32,998 nucleotides of DNA from Gemmatimonadales bacterium UBA4456 (GCA_002390225.1 DGOW01000085.1:1-32998); one strand, 5' to 3'. Positions 8,746 through 18,239 are shown, counted from the first letter of the stretch. Notes: generated by a model from the sequence alone, not told the origin. Translations and numbers: made by a program.

Positions 8746-9914
8746 ATGGGGCTACACGATCTGATCGGTCATGAAGAGCTTCGTGCGACGCTGACGCGCG
8801 CGCATGCTTCCGAGACGCTCCCAGCGGCACTCTTGCTCCATGGTCCGCGAGGAGTCGGAAAGCAGCGACTGGCTCTATGGCTGGCGCAACTTACGGTCTG
8901 TAACAGTCCCACGTCGGACGGCCCGTGCGAAACATGCGGCCCATGTCGGATGACCCGGTCGCTCGAGCACCCAGACGTGCACTGGTACTTCCCGCTCCCA
9001 CGCCCGAAGGCCGCGAGCCGGGAGAAGTTGATTGACGCCCTCGAAGCGGCCCGATTCCAGGAACTGGCCGAGCTTCGAGAGCGCAGCCTGGCTCCCAGCT
9101 GGTCGGATGACGTCCGCGGCATCTATCTCGGGATCGTGACAAATCTCAGACGTCGCGCCTCGAGGCGCCCCACGATGGCTGAGGGGCCTGTCTTCATCGT
9201 AGGTCAGGCCGAATTGCTGGTGCCTCAGGAGGCGAGCCCGGAGGCCGCGAACGCGTTGCTCAAGCTTCTGGAGGAGCCTCCTGGTCAGGCACGCTTCATC
9301 CTGACCAGCTCGGAGCCCGGCATGCTGCTCCCCACCATCCGGTCCCGAACAGTGCCAGTTCACGTCCCGGCCCTGCCACGCGAGACGGTGCTTAGCTTTC
9401 TGGGCGAACATTTTGAACTCGAGGTGAAGACCAGTGCCTGGGCCGCTCGTCTGAGTCAGGGATCACCGGGGAGGGCGATGGCCTTCCTGCCCGACGGTAG
9501 CGATCCGGGCCCACTCGAATCGCTGAGGCGTCGTGCCTTCGAGATCGTCACCGGAGCCACCGCCCCGAGCCCAGCCGCAGGGTACCGGCTCTCGGCGTCT
9601 TTTCCGCCTGCACGTGCCCGTCAGCTGATCGACCTGTTCACCTTTGTCGAAGAGTGGCTTCGTGACCTAGCGGCCGCCGCCGCTGGCGCTGACGACCTCG
9701 TCATTAACCATGACGCCCTCAGCCGCCTCAAGAAACACGCAGATGGAGCGGGAATCATCCCCTCTAGAGTGCCCGATGCCTTCCCTGCAGTGGAGCGTGC
9801 GCGGGAACTTGCCCGCGGAAACGTCAACCCGCAGCTGGTGGTGAGCGGCCTAGTTCGGGATCTTCGTCGGGTGCTTCTGGACACATCCGCATCCGCTCTC
9901 AAAGGAGCCGGTTC

Positions 9915-9918
<4 letters not shown>
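8746..9918 (+). CDS. holB: DNA polymerase III delta' subunit-like clamp-loader ATPase
   Basis: Delta' is a rigid stator of the clamp loader that places the sliding clamp on primed DNA. The 390-residue product begins with GHEELRATL and a P-loop-like GPRGVGKQ, in which the usual Ser/Thr after Lys is Gln. A four-cysteine zinc module (Cys52, 61, 64, 67) follows, then the AAA+ sensor region GQAELLVPQEASPEAANALLKLLEEPP and ILTSSEPGMLLPTIRSR. The SRC motif of true motor subunits reads SRT here. These changes suggest a non-hydrolysing delta' rather than tau/gamma. A long insertion after the zinc module (about residues 80-130) is less conserved. It starts 7 bases after envC and overlaps moaC by four bases (ATGA). 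Confidence 0.9.
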
Positions 9919-10409
<491 letters not shown>

Positions 10410-10420
10410 TCGACCCGCTC

Positions 10421-11602
10421 CTACCGAGTCAGTAGAATCGGTACGGTCAGGCGGACACCGACTCTGAGGTAGCGCGGTCGCACGTCGGGGTTGGCCGCCT
10501 GAAGGTCTCGCACCGAGATGCCGTACCGTCGGGCGATATGGGAGAGGGTTTCGCCCGTTTCTACAGAGTGCTCCACAACCGTCATGCGCTCACCCGAAGG
10601 AATCGCTGCATAGTTCGCGGCGAACACACCCGCCTTTCCCTCGGGAATCCGAAGTGAGTACTCCCTGCCGGGCGGCGTAAAACCTCGGTACAACTCCGGA
10701 TTCAGCCGTCGGATTTCTGTCTCGTCGGTCTCGGCTGCCCGAGCGAGCACGTCGAGGGTTGTCGCCGCAGGGATCTGAACGGTGGAGTAGCGGAATGGTG
10801 GGTCAGGCGCCACGAGTTCGTATCCGAACCGCTCTGGATCCTGTGCCACGATGATCGCCGCTACCAGTTTCGGCACAAATTCGCGTGTCTCTCGGGGCCA
10901 GTGCTCACGATGAGCCCAGAAGACGGAGTCGGACGGCTGCGCAATCCGAGCCTGCTCTCTCAGGATTCGCTGAGCCCGATTCGGGCCACCGTTATATGCG
11001 GCGAGCGCCAGGAACCAGGAGTCGAATCGACGATGAAGATTGAAGAGGTACTCAGTGGCGCCGTCAGTCGACTTGAATGGACTCCGCCGCTCATCGACGA
11101 AGGCACCCACAGTCATACCGTGTTCTCGTGCTGTGCCAGACATGAACTGCCACATGCCGACAGCGCTGGCGTGACTCCGCGCCCCCGTGCTGTAACCACT
11201 CTCGATCAGGGGCAGATACCGAAGCGAAGGCGGCAACCCTCGCTCTGCGAGAGCGGAATCGACCGTCTCCTCGAACGCCCCCATGCGTCGAAGGAAATCC
11301 GGAAACCACGGCTGTGCGGTGTTCTGCCAGTAGTCGATCCATCGGGCCACAGCCTGCTGGAACTCCGGATCTCGCATGACCGGCGAGCTTAGCAACTCAT
11401 CAACTCGCTCCTCGCCCACCGGCGGTGCTAGGTAAGCGACGTGAACCGGTTCGAGAACGACCCGCTCGGGCCTGAGAACGATCGACGGCTCCGATACCGG
11501 GCTCGGTCGATCCACCTCGCCACCGCCTGCCAGAGAGCACCCGGACCCCACCAGCACCACCACTCCGGCGGTGCGAATACGCAGCACTGAGGGTCGCATC
11601 AT
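10421..11602 (-). CDS. mltD: MltD-like membrane-bound lytic murein transglycosylase with LysM
   Basis: The enzyme cleaves the beta-1,4 bond between MurNAc and GlcNAc and leaves a 1,6-anhydro end. The N-terminus is a lipoprotein signal with lipobox GSGC (Cys22). The SLT domain at about residues 115-240 has the catalytic Glu in LIESGYSTGARS (about residue 134), AVGMWQFMSGTAREHGM and the AAYNGG motif. A single LysM repeat (about 343-390) binds glycan: it begins VETGETLSHIARRYGI and includes LQAANPDV. E. coli MltD has two LysM repeats, so this version is shorter. Start codons at 11602 and 11599 are adjacent ATGs. It follows guaB on the same strand with a 24-base gap. Confidence 0.92.
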   Translation of the reverse strand: MMRPSVLRIRTAGVVVLVGSGCSLAGGGEVDRPSPVSEPSIVLRPERVVLEPVHVAYLAPPVGEERVDELLSSPVMRDPEFQQAVARWIDYWQNTAQPWFPDFLRRMGAFEETVDSALAERGLPPSLRYLPLIESGYSTGARSHASAVGMWQFMSGTAREHGMTVGAFVDERRSPFKSTDGATEYLFNLHRRFDSWFLALAAYNGGPNRAQRILREQARIAQPSDSVFWAHREHWPRETREFVPKLVAAIIVAQDPERFGYELVAPDPPFRYSTVQIPAATTLDVLARAAETDETEIRRLNPELYRGFTPPGREYSLRIPEGKAGVFAANYAAIPSGERMTVVEHSVETGETLSHIARRYGISVRDLQAANPDVRPRYLRVGVRLTVPILLTR

Positions 11603-11626
11603 GGGCTCGGTTTGGGAGAGGACACG

Positions 11627-13102
11627 CTACCCGTGGTAGTTCGGCGCCTCACGCGTGATCGTGACGTCGTGCGGGTGCGACTCACGCAACCCACCCATCG
11701 TGACGCGGTTGAAGCGCGTCTCCGTCCGAAGCTCCTCAATGGCTCCGACCCCGCAGTACCCCATGCCGGCCCGCAGCCCGCCGACGAGCTGATAGATCGT
11801 GTCCGAAACAGGTCCCTTATACGGGACGCGGGCCTCGATCCCCTCCGGGACCAGCTTCCGCTGCTCTTCGGACGGGTCCTGGAAGTACCGGTCGGCAGAG
11901 CCCTCTTCCATGGCAGACAGGGATCCCATGCCGCGGACTGTCTTGAAGCGTCGCCCTTCGAGGAGAAACGTCTCACCCGGGGACTCATCCGTACCTGCGA
12001 ACATCGAGCCCATCATGACGCAGTGTGCCCCAGCCGCGAGGGCCTTCACGAGGTCGCCGGAGTACCGGATTCCACCGTCCGCGATGATCGGGACCGAACC
12101 GTCCACACCCGCGACCGCATCCATGATGGCGCTGAACTGGGGAAGGCCGACGCCTGTCACCACCCGCGTCGTACAGATCGATCCCGGCCCGACACCGACT
12201 TTCACCGCATCGACGCCGCGATCCACAAGTGCTCTGGCTCCCTCGACTGTACCTACGTTCCCGCCAATGAGCTGCACATCAGGGAAGCGATTGCGCACCT
12301 TCGCGATGGCCTGCAGGACACCCTCGGAGTGGCCGTGTGCGGTATCGACGACAATCACGTCCACGCCGGCATCCACCAGCATCTGTGCCCGCTCCAGGTC
12401 GGCCCCGGAGGCTCCTATCGCAGCGCCGGTGCGCAGTCGGCCGTGTTCGTCTTTGCAGGCGCCCGGATAACGGCGGCGCTTGAAGATGTCCTTGACCGTG
12501 ATCAGTCCCTTCAGGAGACCGTCTTCGTCGACGACAGGCAGCTTCTCGATCCGGTGCTCGTGTAAAATCGCCTGCGCCTCATCGAGCGTCGTTCCAACCG
12601 GAACCGTCACCAGACTGTCAGATGTCATCACGTCTGCGATGGGCTTCGAAAGATCCGTCTCGAACTGGAGGTCCCGGTTCGTGATGATTCCGACCAGACG
12701 TCCATCTCCCTCGACGATCGGCACGCCACTAATGGAAAAGCGAGCCATCAGCGCATGGGCGTCGTGTAACGAGCCGCCTCGCTCGAGCGTAATCGGATTC
12801 AGAATCATCCCACTTTCCGACCGCTTGACCCGATCCACCTCTTCGGCCTGCCGCTCCGGTGAGAGGTTCTTGTGGATGATCCCCAGCCCGCCCTCGCGGG
12901 CCATCTGGATCGCCATCGCAGACTCCGTGACCGTATCCATAGCAGCGGCGAGGAGCGGGATGCGCAGCTCGATGCCACGCGTCACAAGCGTGGAGACGTC
13001 CGTGTCTTTCGGGTGCACCAGCGAATGCCCCGGGATCAGCAGGACGTCATCGAACGTGAGGGCTTCCTTCACGATGCGGCCATCCGCGGAGGCGTCAGTC
13101 AT
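11627..13102 (-). CDS. guaB: Inosine-5'-monophosphate dehydrogenase GuaB
   Basis: GuaB oxidises IMP to XMP with NAD, the committed step of guanine nucleotide synthesis. The 491-residue product has the N-terminal TFDDVLLIPG block and a (beta/alpha)8 barrel interrupted by two CBS domains (about residues 95-215, including SGVPIVEGDGRLVGIIT and KLPVVDEDGLLKGLIT). The active-site loop GPGSICTTR carries the catalytic Cys. GGIRYSGD and the flap region with EARVPYKG complete the fold. Length and domain order are normal. The ATG at 13102 is preceded on the minus strand by AAAGG about 11 bases away. Upstream, 13103-13330 is non-coding as far as I can see and must hold its promoter, but I found no convincing -10/-35 pair there. 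Confidence 0.97.
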   Translation of the reverse strand: MTDASADGRIVKEALTFDDVLLIPGHSLVHPKDTDVSTLVTRGIELRIPLLAAAMDTVTESAMAIQMAREGGLGIIHKNLSPERQAEEVDRVKRSESGMILNPITLERGGSLHDAHALMARFSISGVPIVEGDGRLVGIITNRDLQFETDLSKPIADVMTSDSLVTVPVGTTLDEAQAILHEHRIEKLPVVDEDGLLKGLITVKDIFKRRRYPGACKDEHGRLRTGAAIGASGADLERAQMLVDAGVDVIVVDTAHGHSEGVLQAIAKVRNRFPDVQLIGGNVGTVEGARALVDRGVDAVKVGVGPGSICTTRVVTGVGLPQFSAIMDAVAGVDGSVPIIADGGIRYSGDLVKALAAGAHCVMMGSMFAGTDESPGETFLLEGRRFKTVRGMGSLSAMEEGSADRYFQDPSEEQRKLVPEGIEARVPYKGPVSDTIYQLVGGLRAGMGYCGVGAIEELRTETRFNRVTMGGLRESHPHDVTITREAPNYHG

Positions 13103-13330
13103 GGACGATTCGACCTTTCTGAAAAAGCGAGCGCCCGCCTGCGCGTGCCCAACAAGCCGGGCCTCGCAGAGCGGGCGAAATCATGCTCAGAATGAGCCTT
13201 CAATGGTTCCATCCGGGACGATAGATGGACTCCCCTGCATCGTCAACGGCGCATCTGCTCCAATCTGGATGGCGCTGGATCGAGCTGCGGTTGAGCAGGT
13301 TCGGGGGCGGCCCACACTCCTCCAAGCTGC

Positions 13331-13792
13331 TCAGCTTTCGGCCTCGCTCTCCTGGCTACTGCCGTCACCCTCTGCGTCGCCCGCCTCCGGGCTCGCGGCG
13401 CCCGAGATCTCGCTCGAACTGCGCCGCTTGCGCGGATCTGCCTCGATCTCCTGCGCGTCACCCCCGTCCGAAACGTCCTCTCCAGGATCGGTCTCGATCG
13501 CGGTGTTGAGGTCGTTCAGGATCTGCCGTCCAGCGGACGACACCTCGGATAGCACGCGATCTGCGGCCGAGATCAGCTGGAAAGCCTCACGAATCGTACT
13601 TGGGCTTACGGCACGGCGACGGAGCTTATCCTCCAGACCTTCTGCGAACTTCTGAAGGCCCGAGGCCTCCACATCGATCTGGCCGGCATACTTCGACTCG
13701 AGAAACTCGATGTAGTCGAGTGTCTGATAGATCTGCTCGTCCGGGAGACTCTCTATCTTTCGGATCAGGCGCTGGCGAAGGGCATCGTGCAT
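13331..13792 (-). CDS. Hypothetical protein with helical N-terminus and acidic disordered tail
   Basis: I do not recognise this 153-residue protein. The N-terminal third (RQRLIRKIESLPDEQIYQTLDYI and following) is amphipathic. It resembles the short 'LPxE..xxxLDFIEFL' segment seen in DUF2281- or antitoxin-like proteins, but the rest does not match a toxin-antitoxin gene and no partner is adjacent. A helical middle section (residues 40-105) includes repeated Leu and Ile positions. The last roughly 50 residues are Asp/Glu/Ser/Gly-rich with one basic patch (DPRKRR) and are probably disordered. No signal peptide or membrane helix is visible. It lies 228 bases upstream of guaB on the same strand and is divergent from the acyltransferase gene. 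Coding status is supported by the third-position GC bias of neighbouring genes and the ordered N-terminus. Confidence 0.7.
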   Translation of the reverse strand: MHDALRQRLIRKIESLPDEQIYQTLDYIEFLESKYAGQIDVEASGLQKFAEGLEDKLRRRAVSPSTIREAFQLISAADRVLSEVSSAGRQILNDLNTAIETDPGEDVSDGGDAQEIEADPRKRRSSSEISGAASPEAGDAEGDGSSQESEAES

Positions 13793-13933
13793 GTTGGATG
13801 ACGCTGTTACGGGAGCGTTTCGGTAAGTCTAACCCGGGCGACGGGGCCCGAAAGCCCTGACGAGCCTAACGGTGCAACGGTGCGACCTGCCCGAACGTCT
13901 TGCCACACTCCGCAATCCGGATAAGCTCCTGCC

Positions 13934-14758
13934 ATGCCTTTCCTTCCGCTACGTCCCGTGCCCGTCGCAGATGGCGCAACGTCCCTCTACGACGAATGGC
14001 TCACATGGTTGAACGAGTCACTGGATGACCCGGCATGCGATCGCAACGAGCTATGCCGCGCGATCCTGACGGACATCTATTACCCAGGCCTGAGCACGTC
14101 GGATGCGGCGGGAATGTCGCACACCAGTCGTGTGGCGCTTGCTCAGTTGGACCCGCGCAATGTGACCCTCGAGCCCGAGTACTACGAGGACATCGATCTG
14201 GAGCGGTATGCACCACGCAAGCCGCTGTTGTGGCTCTGGGAAATGTTCGATCGCAGCACACTCGGAGAGAACATCGACCTCGGAATCCGCGTTCGTCGCA
14301 TCCTCGCTAAGCGAGTGTTCGCATCGTGTGGAAAGAACTTCAAGGCGTTCACTCACGTCCGCTTCTCCTTCGGCTACAACATGGACGTAGGCGACGGCGT
14401 AGTTATCCATCGTCACGTGCTGCTCGACGATCGTGGTGGCATCGAGATCGGCAACGGGTCATCCGTGTCCGACTTCGCGAACGTCTACTCCCATTCCCAC
14501 GACATCGTCGATGGGCGAATCGTGAACATGCCGAAGACCGTGATCGGCACGGGCGTGCGGATCACCTACCACGCGTCGGTTCTCGCCGGCTCACATGTCG
14601 CGGACGATTCGATGGTCGGCGCGGGCTCGATGCTCACGAGAAGCACCGAGCCCCACTGGGTCTACGTCGGAGTCCCCGCCCGGAAAATCAAAGAGAAATC
14701 GGCAGAGGATCGTGCCAAAAAGGCGCCCCCCAGCCCCGATCCCTTCGCCGAGGACTAG
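13934..14758 (+). CDS. Left-handed beta-helix (hexapeptide repeat) acyltransferase
   Basis: The protein probably transfers an acetyl or other acyl group from a CoA donor to a sugar or small acceptor. The C-terminal half (about residues 130-260) shows imperfect hexapeptide repeats. These include MDVGDGVVIHRHVLLDDRGG, IEIGNGSSVSDFANVYSHSHD with the catalytic-type His, VIGTGVRITYHASVLAG and SMVGAGSMLTRS, ending in VYVGVPARKIKEK as in maltose or galactoside O-acetyltransferases. The first roughly 120 residues are not part of the repeat and I cannot assign them. At 274 residues it is longer than Maa/LacA proteins (about 185-205). The gene ends 3 bases before convergent acs. The substrate is unknown, as no polysaccharide cluster surrounds it. 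Confidence 0.82.
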   Translation: MPFLPLRPVPVADGATSLYDEWLTWLNESLDDPACDRNELCRAILTDIYYPGLSTSDAAGMSHTSRVALAQLDPRNVTLEPEYYEDIDLERYAPRKPLLWLWEMFDRSTLGENIDLGIRVRRILAKRVFASCGKNFKAFTHVRFSFGYNMDVGDGVVIHRHVLLDDRGGIEIGNGSSVSDFANVYSHSHDIVDGRIVNMPKTVIGTGVRITYHASVLAGSHVADDSMVGAGSMLTRSTEPHWVYVGVPARKIKEKSAEDRAKKAPPSPDPFAED

Positions 14759-14761
14759 GAC

Positions 14762-16717
14762 TCAGCCCTCGTCCCCCTCGTGCATTGCCTGCAGCTTCTT
14801 CACCACAGCCGGGTCGGCAAGCGTCGTCGTGTCGCCGATCGTACGGCCCTCCGCGATGTCGCGGAGCAGGCGTCGCATGATCTTCCCCGATCGAGTCTTG
14901 GGCAGCTCTGCCGTGAAGACGACCATCTCGGGTTTGGCAATTGCCCCGATCTTCATGCCCACGTGATTGCGTAGCTCGGACATCAATTCGTCCGAGCCAT
15001 CGATATCCTCCTTCAGGGTCACAAACGCCGCGATAGACTCACCCTTAATCTCGTGGGCCTTCCCGACGACCGCCGACTCAACCACGGACGGGTGATCGAC
15101 CAGCGCGCTCTCGACCTCCATCGTACCGATCCGGTGCCCAGCGACGTTCAGCACGTCGTCGACCCGACCGAGGATCCACAGGTACCCGTCTTCGTCGACC
15201 TTGGCCCCGTCCCCCGGGAAGTAGACATTCCGCCACTTGGACCAGTACGTCTCCTTGAAGCGCTCTTCGTCACCCCACACTGTACGCAGCATGGATGGCC
15301 ATGGTGTGGTGATAGCCAGGTAGCCGGCGGCGGTGTCGTTGCCCGCCTCGTCCCGGATCGCGGCCTCGATGCCCGGCAACGCTCGCGTTGCCGTACCGGG
15401 CTTGGTCACGGTGAGTCCGGGCAACGGGCTGATCATGATCGCGCCGGTCTCGGTCTGCCACCACGTATCCACAATCGGACAGCGCTCTCCCCCGATCACC
15501 TCGTGATACCACATCCATGCCTCGGGGTTGATCGGCTCACCCACCGTCCCAAGCAGCCGCAGCGACGACAAGTCGGCCTTCCCTGGCCACTCTTCCCCCC
15601 ACCGCATGAAGGCTCGGATCGCGGTCGGTGCAGTGTAGAAGATGGTCACCCCGTACTTCTCGCAGAGCTGCCAGAATCGGCCGCGGTCGGGCGTGTCTGG
15701 AGCGCCCTCGTACATGACGACCTGGGCACAATTCGCGAGTGGTCCGTACACGATATAGCTGTGCCCGGTGATCCAGCCTACGTCTGCCGTGCACCAATAG
15801 ACGTCGTCGTCCTTGAGGTCGAAGACGGTCTTTGTGGTTGCATACGTCTGGGTCAGGTAGCCGCCGGTCGTATGAACGACGCCCTTAGGCTTCCCGGTCG
15901 TACCCGAGGTGTAGAGTATGAAAAGCGTATCCTCGGCATCCATCTGGACCGCCGGGCAGTCGCTGGACGACTCGGCCATCAGGTCGTGGTACCAGTGATC
16001 TCGCCCCTCCTTCATGGTGACCGGCGTGTGGTCCGTGAGATCACCGCCCCGGGCGACGACCACAACGTTCGTGACCGTGGGGGACTGCTCGAGCGCGACG
16101 TCGGCGTTCGCCTTGAGCGGTACCACCGAGCCGCGACGCCATCCACCGTCGGCCGTGATCAGCACCTTGGATTCAGCATCATTGTTTCGGTCTGCGAGCG
16201 AATCCGGGCTGAATCCACCGAACACCACAGAGTGAATTGCCCCGATGCGGGTACACGCCAGCATCGCGACGGCCGCCTCGGGGATCATTGGCAGGTAAAT
16301 CGTGACTCGATCACCCTTTTCGACACCGAGTCCCCGGAGTGCATTGGAGAACTGCGAGACCTCACGGTGAAGCTCGGCGTAGCTGAACGTCCGGGTATCG
16401 CCAGGCTCACCTTCCCAGATCAAGGCGGTGCGGTCTCCTCGTCCAGCTTCGACATGCCGATCGAGACAGTTGTGCGCGACGTTGATCTTTCCACCGACGA
16501 ACCACTTTGCGTGTGGTGGTTTCCAATCGAGAACGGTATGCCAGGGCTCGAACCAGTCGAGCTCCGAAGCCCAGCCGGACCAGTAGGCTTCCGGGTCTCC
16601 GGCCGCCCGATCATAGATCTCAGGGTCATTACAATTGGCCTGACCGGTAAACACCCCAGGGGGCGGAAAGCGGCGGTCTTCATGTAATAGGGCATCGAGT
16701 TCGCCGGCATCACTCAT
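14762..16717 (-). CDS. acs: Acetyl-coenzyme A synthetase
   Basis: Acs activates acetate to acetyl-CoA via acetyl-AMP. The 651-residue length is standard. Visible motifs include the AMP-binding P-loop LYTSGTTGKPKGVVHTTGGY, DVGWITGHSY, DTWWQTETGAI, the hinge-region ILGRVDDVLNVAGHR, and the C-terminal KTRSGKIMRRLLRDI. The Lys near residue 612 in the last motif is the classical acetylation site that switches the enzyme off, so post-translational control by an acetyltransferase/deacetylase pair is possible. The ATG at 16717 gives the expected N-terminus. Its promoter must lie in the 142 bases shared with the divergent metal-ATPase remnant. A long open frame on the opposite strand is a GC-bias shadow. 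Confidence 0.97.
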   Translation of the reverse strand: MSDAGELDALLHEDRRFPPPGVFTGQANCNDPEIYDRAAGDPEAYWSGWASELDWFEPWHTVLDWKPPHAKWFVGGKINVAHNCLDRHVEAGRGDRTALIWEGEPGDTRTFSYAELHREVSQFSNALRGLGVEKGDRVTIYLPMIPEAAVAMLACTRIGAIHSVVFGGFSPDSLADRNNDAESKVLITADGGWRRGSVVPLKANADVALEQSPTVTNVVVVARGGDLTDHTPVTMKEGRDHWYHDLMAESSSDCPAVQMDAEDTLFILYTSGTTGKPKGVVHTTGGYLTQTYATTKTVFDLKDDDVYWCTADVGWITGHSYIVYGPLANCAQVVMYEGAPDTPDRGRFWQLCEKYGVTIFYTAPTAIRAFMRWGEEWPGKADLSSLRLLGTVGEPINPEAWMWYHEVIGGERCPIVDTWWQTETGAIMISPLPGLTVTKPGTATRALPGIEAAIRDEAGNDTAAGYLAITTPWPSMLRTVWGDEERFKETYWSKWRNVYFPGDGAKVDEDGYLWILGRVDDVLNVAGHRIGTMEVESALVDHPSVVESAVVGKAHEIKGESIAAFVTLKEDIDGSDELMSELRNHVGMKIGAIAKPEMVVFTAELPKTRSGKIMRRLLRDIAEGRTIGDTTTLADPAVVKKLQAMHEGDEG

Positions 16718-16829
16718 GCGGGGTCTTCTTCGGAACGGGTCGGAGGTGGGAGAGCGTGCCTAATGTGCACACGGACCTCCCCGGAGCAACCCAAGAATCG
16801 CGTTGGTTCCGGCGTACCTCCGAGCTAGC

Positions 16830-16852
16830 TTATCAAGAATCATTATTGATAA
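16830..16852. promoter_or_regulatory. Candidate metal-regulator (Fur/Zur-type) operator
   Basis: An AT-rich 23-bp inverted repeat with perfect 7-bp arms TTATCAA and TTGATAA flanks the 9-base centre GAATCATTA. It stands out sharply from the GC-rich surroundings. The pattern of TGAT/ATCA-like half-sites with an AATCATTAT centre resembles Fur-family boxes. It lies 8 bases before the ATG of a heavy-metal ATPase remnant, and a Fur-family regulator gene is encoded about 1.5 kb downstream. Binding is inferred, not shown. Overlap with the ribosome-binding region (AAGAGG at 16851-16856) would place a bound repressor at or just after the transcription start. Confidence 0.5.
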
Positions 16853-16859
16853 GAGGCCC

Positions 16860-17588
16860 ATGGGAAGCTGCTGCAACGTTCAGGGGAATGAGTCCGACCG
16901 CCTCGGGCTGCACGTCGTATCTACAGGTGTGGCGCTCGCGGCTACGCTCGCGGGTTGGCTGCTGCCGTTAGCCGGCCTCCCATCGCTCGCTCTCCCTGCC
17001 CTACTCCTCGCCTACGCCGCGGCTGGCTGGGATGCGTCGATCCGTGCAGCCGGAGCGCTGCGAAGCCGTGAACTGGACGTCGATGTCCTCATGCTGCTCG
17101 CAGCAGCAGGTGCCGCGACTGTCGGACACTGGCCGGAAGGCGCGGTACTCCTCTTCCTCTTCTCACTAGGGAACACGCTAGAGGCCTTTGCGTTTCGACG
17201 CACGCGGCGGTCGATCGAAGCGCTCGTGGAGCTGAGCCCCGACGAAGCCGTCCTCGTGGAAGGGGGTGAAAAGCGCGCCGTAGCGGTCGAGACCCTGCGC
17301 ACGGGAGACATCGTTCGCGTTCGACCGGGCGATCAAACCGCGCTCGCGCGGATCATTGCGATGGTCGAAGAGGCACGGGAATCGCGGGCGCCTACGCAGA
17401 ACTGGATCGAAGAAGTGGAAGGCCGATACGCGGCGGGTGTGATCCTCGCATCCGGCGCTGCGATCCTGATACCGTGGACCCTCATGGGCTGGATCAGTCT
17501 CACGGTCGGCGTGATCGGACACGAGGGCTCGACGATCGTCGCGGTATTTAACGGACTGAGGCTCCTCGCGGACGGAAACTCGTCGTGA
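16860..17588 (+). pseudogene. Heavy-metal P-type ATPase remnant with two internal in-frame losses
   Basis: Intact ZntA/CadA-like transporters (about 600-700 residues) export divalent metals. This 242-residue frame keeps only three blocks, joined in order. Block 1 has the first membrane helices and the start of the actuator domain, ending VETLRTGDIVRVRPGDQ. Block 2 is TALARIIAMVEEARESRAPTQ plus the following helix. Block 3 is the extreme C-terminus, VGVIGHEGSTIVAVFNGLRLL. Missing are the TGES actuator loop, the CPC metal site, the phosphorylation motif DKTGT, the nucleotide-binding domain and GDGxNDAP. It cannot pump. There is no stop or frameshift, so a short membrane protein could still be made. 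ATG 16860 (MGSCC...) is preferred to the upstream TTG 16803 because the latter would run through the operator-like repeat. An assembly collapse is the alternative. Confidence 0.8.
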
Positions 17589-17620
17589 GAGCCGGCCAGA
17601 TCAGAGCGCTCGCAGGCCGC

Positions 17621-18184
17621 TTATTCGTCGGCCAGGTCGTCCGCCTCGGTGAGGAGTGCCAACTCTGGCGACCGGAGGATCTCGGCGAACGCCGCCACCA
17701 CAGTGTTCAACCAGGACAACGCTGCGGGTCGGCCACCATGGACGACGGAGCGCGGAAGCCGCGCCTTGAACCGAACCTCCGTGTCCGCACTCTCGGCCAA
17801 CTCCTCTGCATCGTCCATCCGGAAACGCAGGGTGATGGGTCGACGCTGCCCTCCTTCCAGTTCACGCGCAGACAGTCGTGCGAGAGCACTGAGCACTTCA
17901 GACGCCTCGCCGATCGCACCCAGAGGAGCGAGATCGACCACAAGAGCGACGTTGCCCGAGAGTCCGCGACTCGTCTCGTCCAGGTAGATATCGACGCTAG
18001 CGAAATCGGGGCTGTCTGCCCGGTGGAAGAACAGGTAGGCGCTGCGTGTCGACTCACCGTCCCACCGTCCCTCGAACTGGTGGCTGGTCGTCTTCTGCAG
18101 ACCGGACAGTTCCCAGCCGGACGCCTGCACCGCCTCGCGGAGCACTTCGATAAGAGGCTCGAGCGTGAGAAAGGGGCCATTCAT
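17621..18184 (-). CDS. Hypothetical soluble protein divergent from fur
   Basis: I do not recognise this 187-residue protein. It has no signal peptide, membrane helix or cysteine motif. The visible pattern is alternating beta-strands and helices: an N-terminal helix (LEPLIEVLREAVQASGW), strands such as SAYLFFHR, SVDIYLDE and NVALVVDLAPL, and a helical C-terminus (LSWLNTVVAAFAEIL). The frame extends upstream to 18277. The ATG at 18184 is preferred because residues before it (with WITHVCPTTAAAP) look non-conserved and would run into the fur promoter at 18240-18267. It is convergent with the metal-ATPase remnant (32-base gap) and divergent from fur. Any role in metal or stress physiology would be guilt by association only. 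Confidence 0.65.
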   Translation of the reverse strand: MNGPFLTLEPLIEVLREAVQASGWELSGLQKTTSHQFEGRWDGESTRSAYLFFHRADSPDFASVDIYLDETSRGLSGNVALVVDLAPLGAIGEASEVLSALARLSARELEGGQRRPITLRFRMDDAEELAESADTEVRFKARLPRSVVHGGRPAALSWLNTVVAAFAEILRSPELALLTEADDLADE

Positions 18185-18239
18185 GGGCGCGGCAGCGGTC
18201 GTGGGGCACACATGGGTGATCCACATGGGTACGCCGCGA

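Noticed and set aside
11612..13655. Long + strand open frames antisense to guaB and the hypothetical upstream gene
   Set aside because: The minus-strand reading gives a complete IMP dehydrogenase. The + frames are Ser/Arg/Pro-rich shadows.
13831..13858. GC-rich hairpin-like bases (CGGGC...GCCCG) between the hypothetical gene and the acyltransferase
   Set aside because: The stem is only 5 bp and lies between divergent starts, so neither a terminator nor a clear operator can be argued.
15053..16687. A 544-codon open frame on the + strand antisense to acs
   Set aside because: It lies wholly inside a textbook acs gene. Its product is rich in Arg, Asp, His and Val without any fold or motif, as expected for the shadow of a GC-biased gene.
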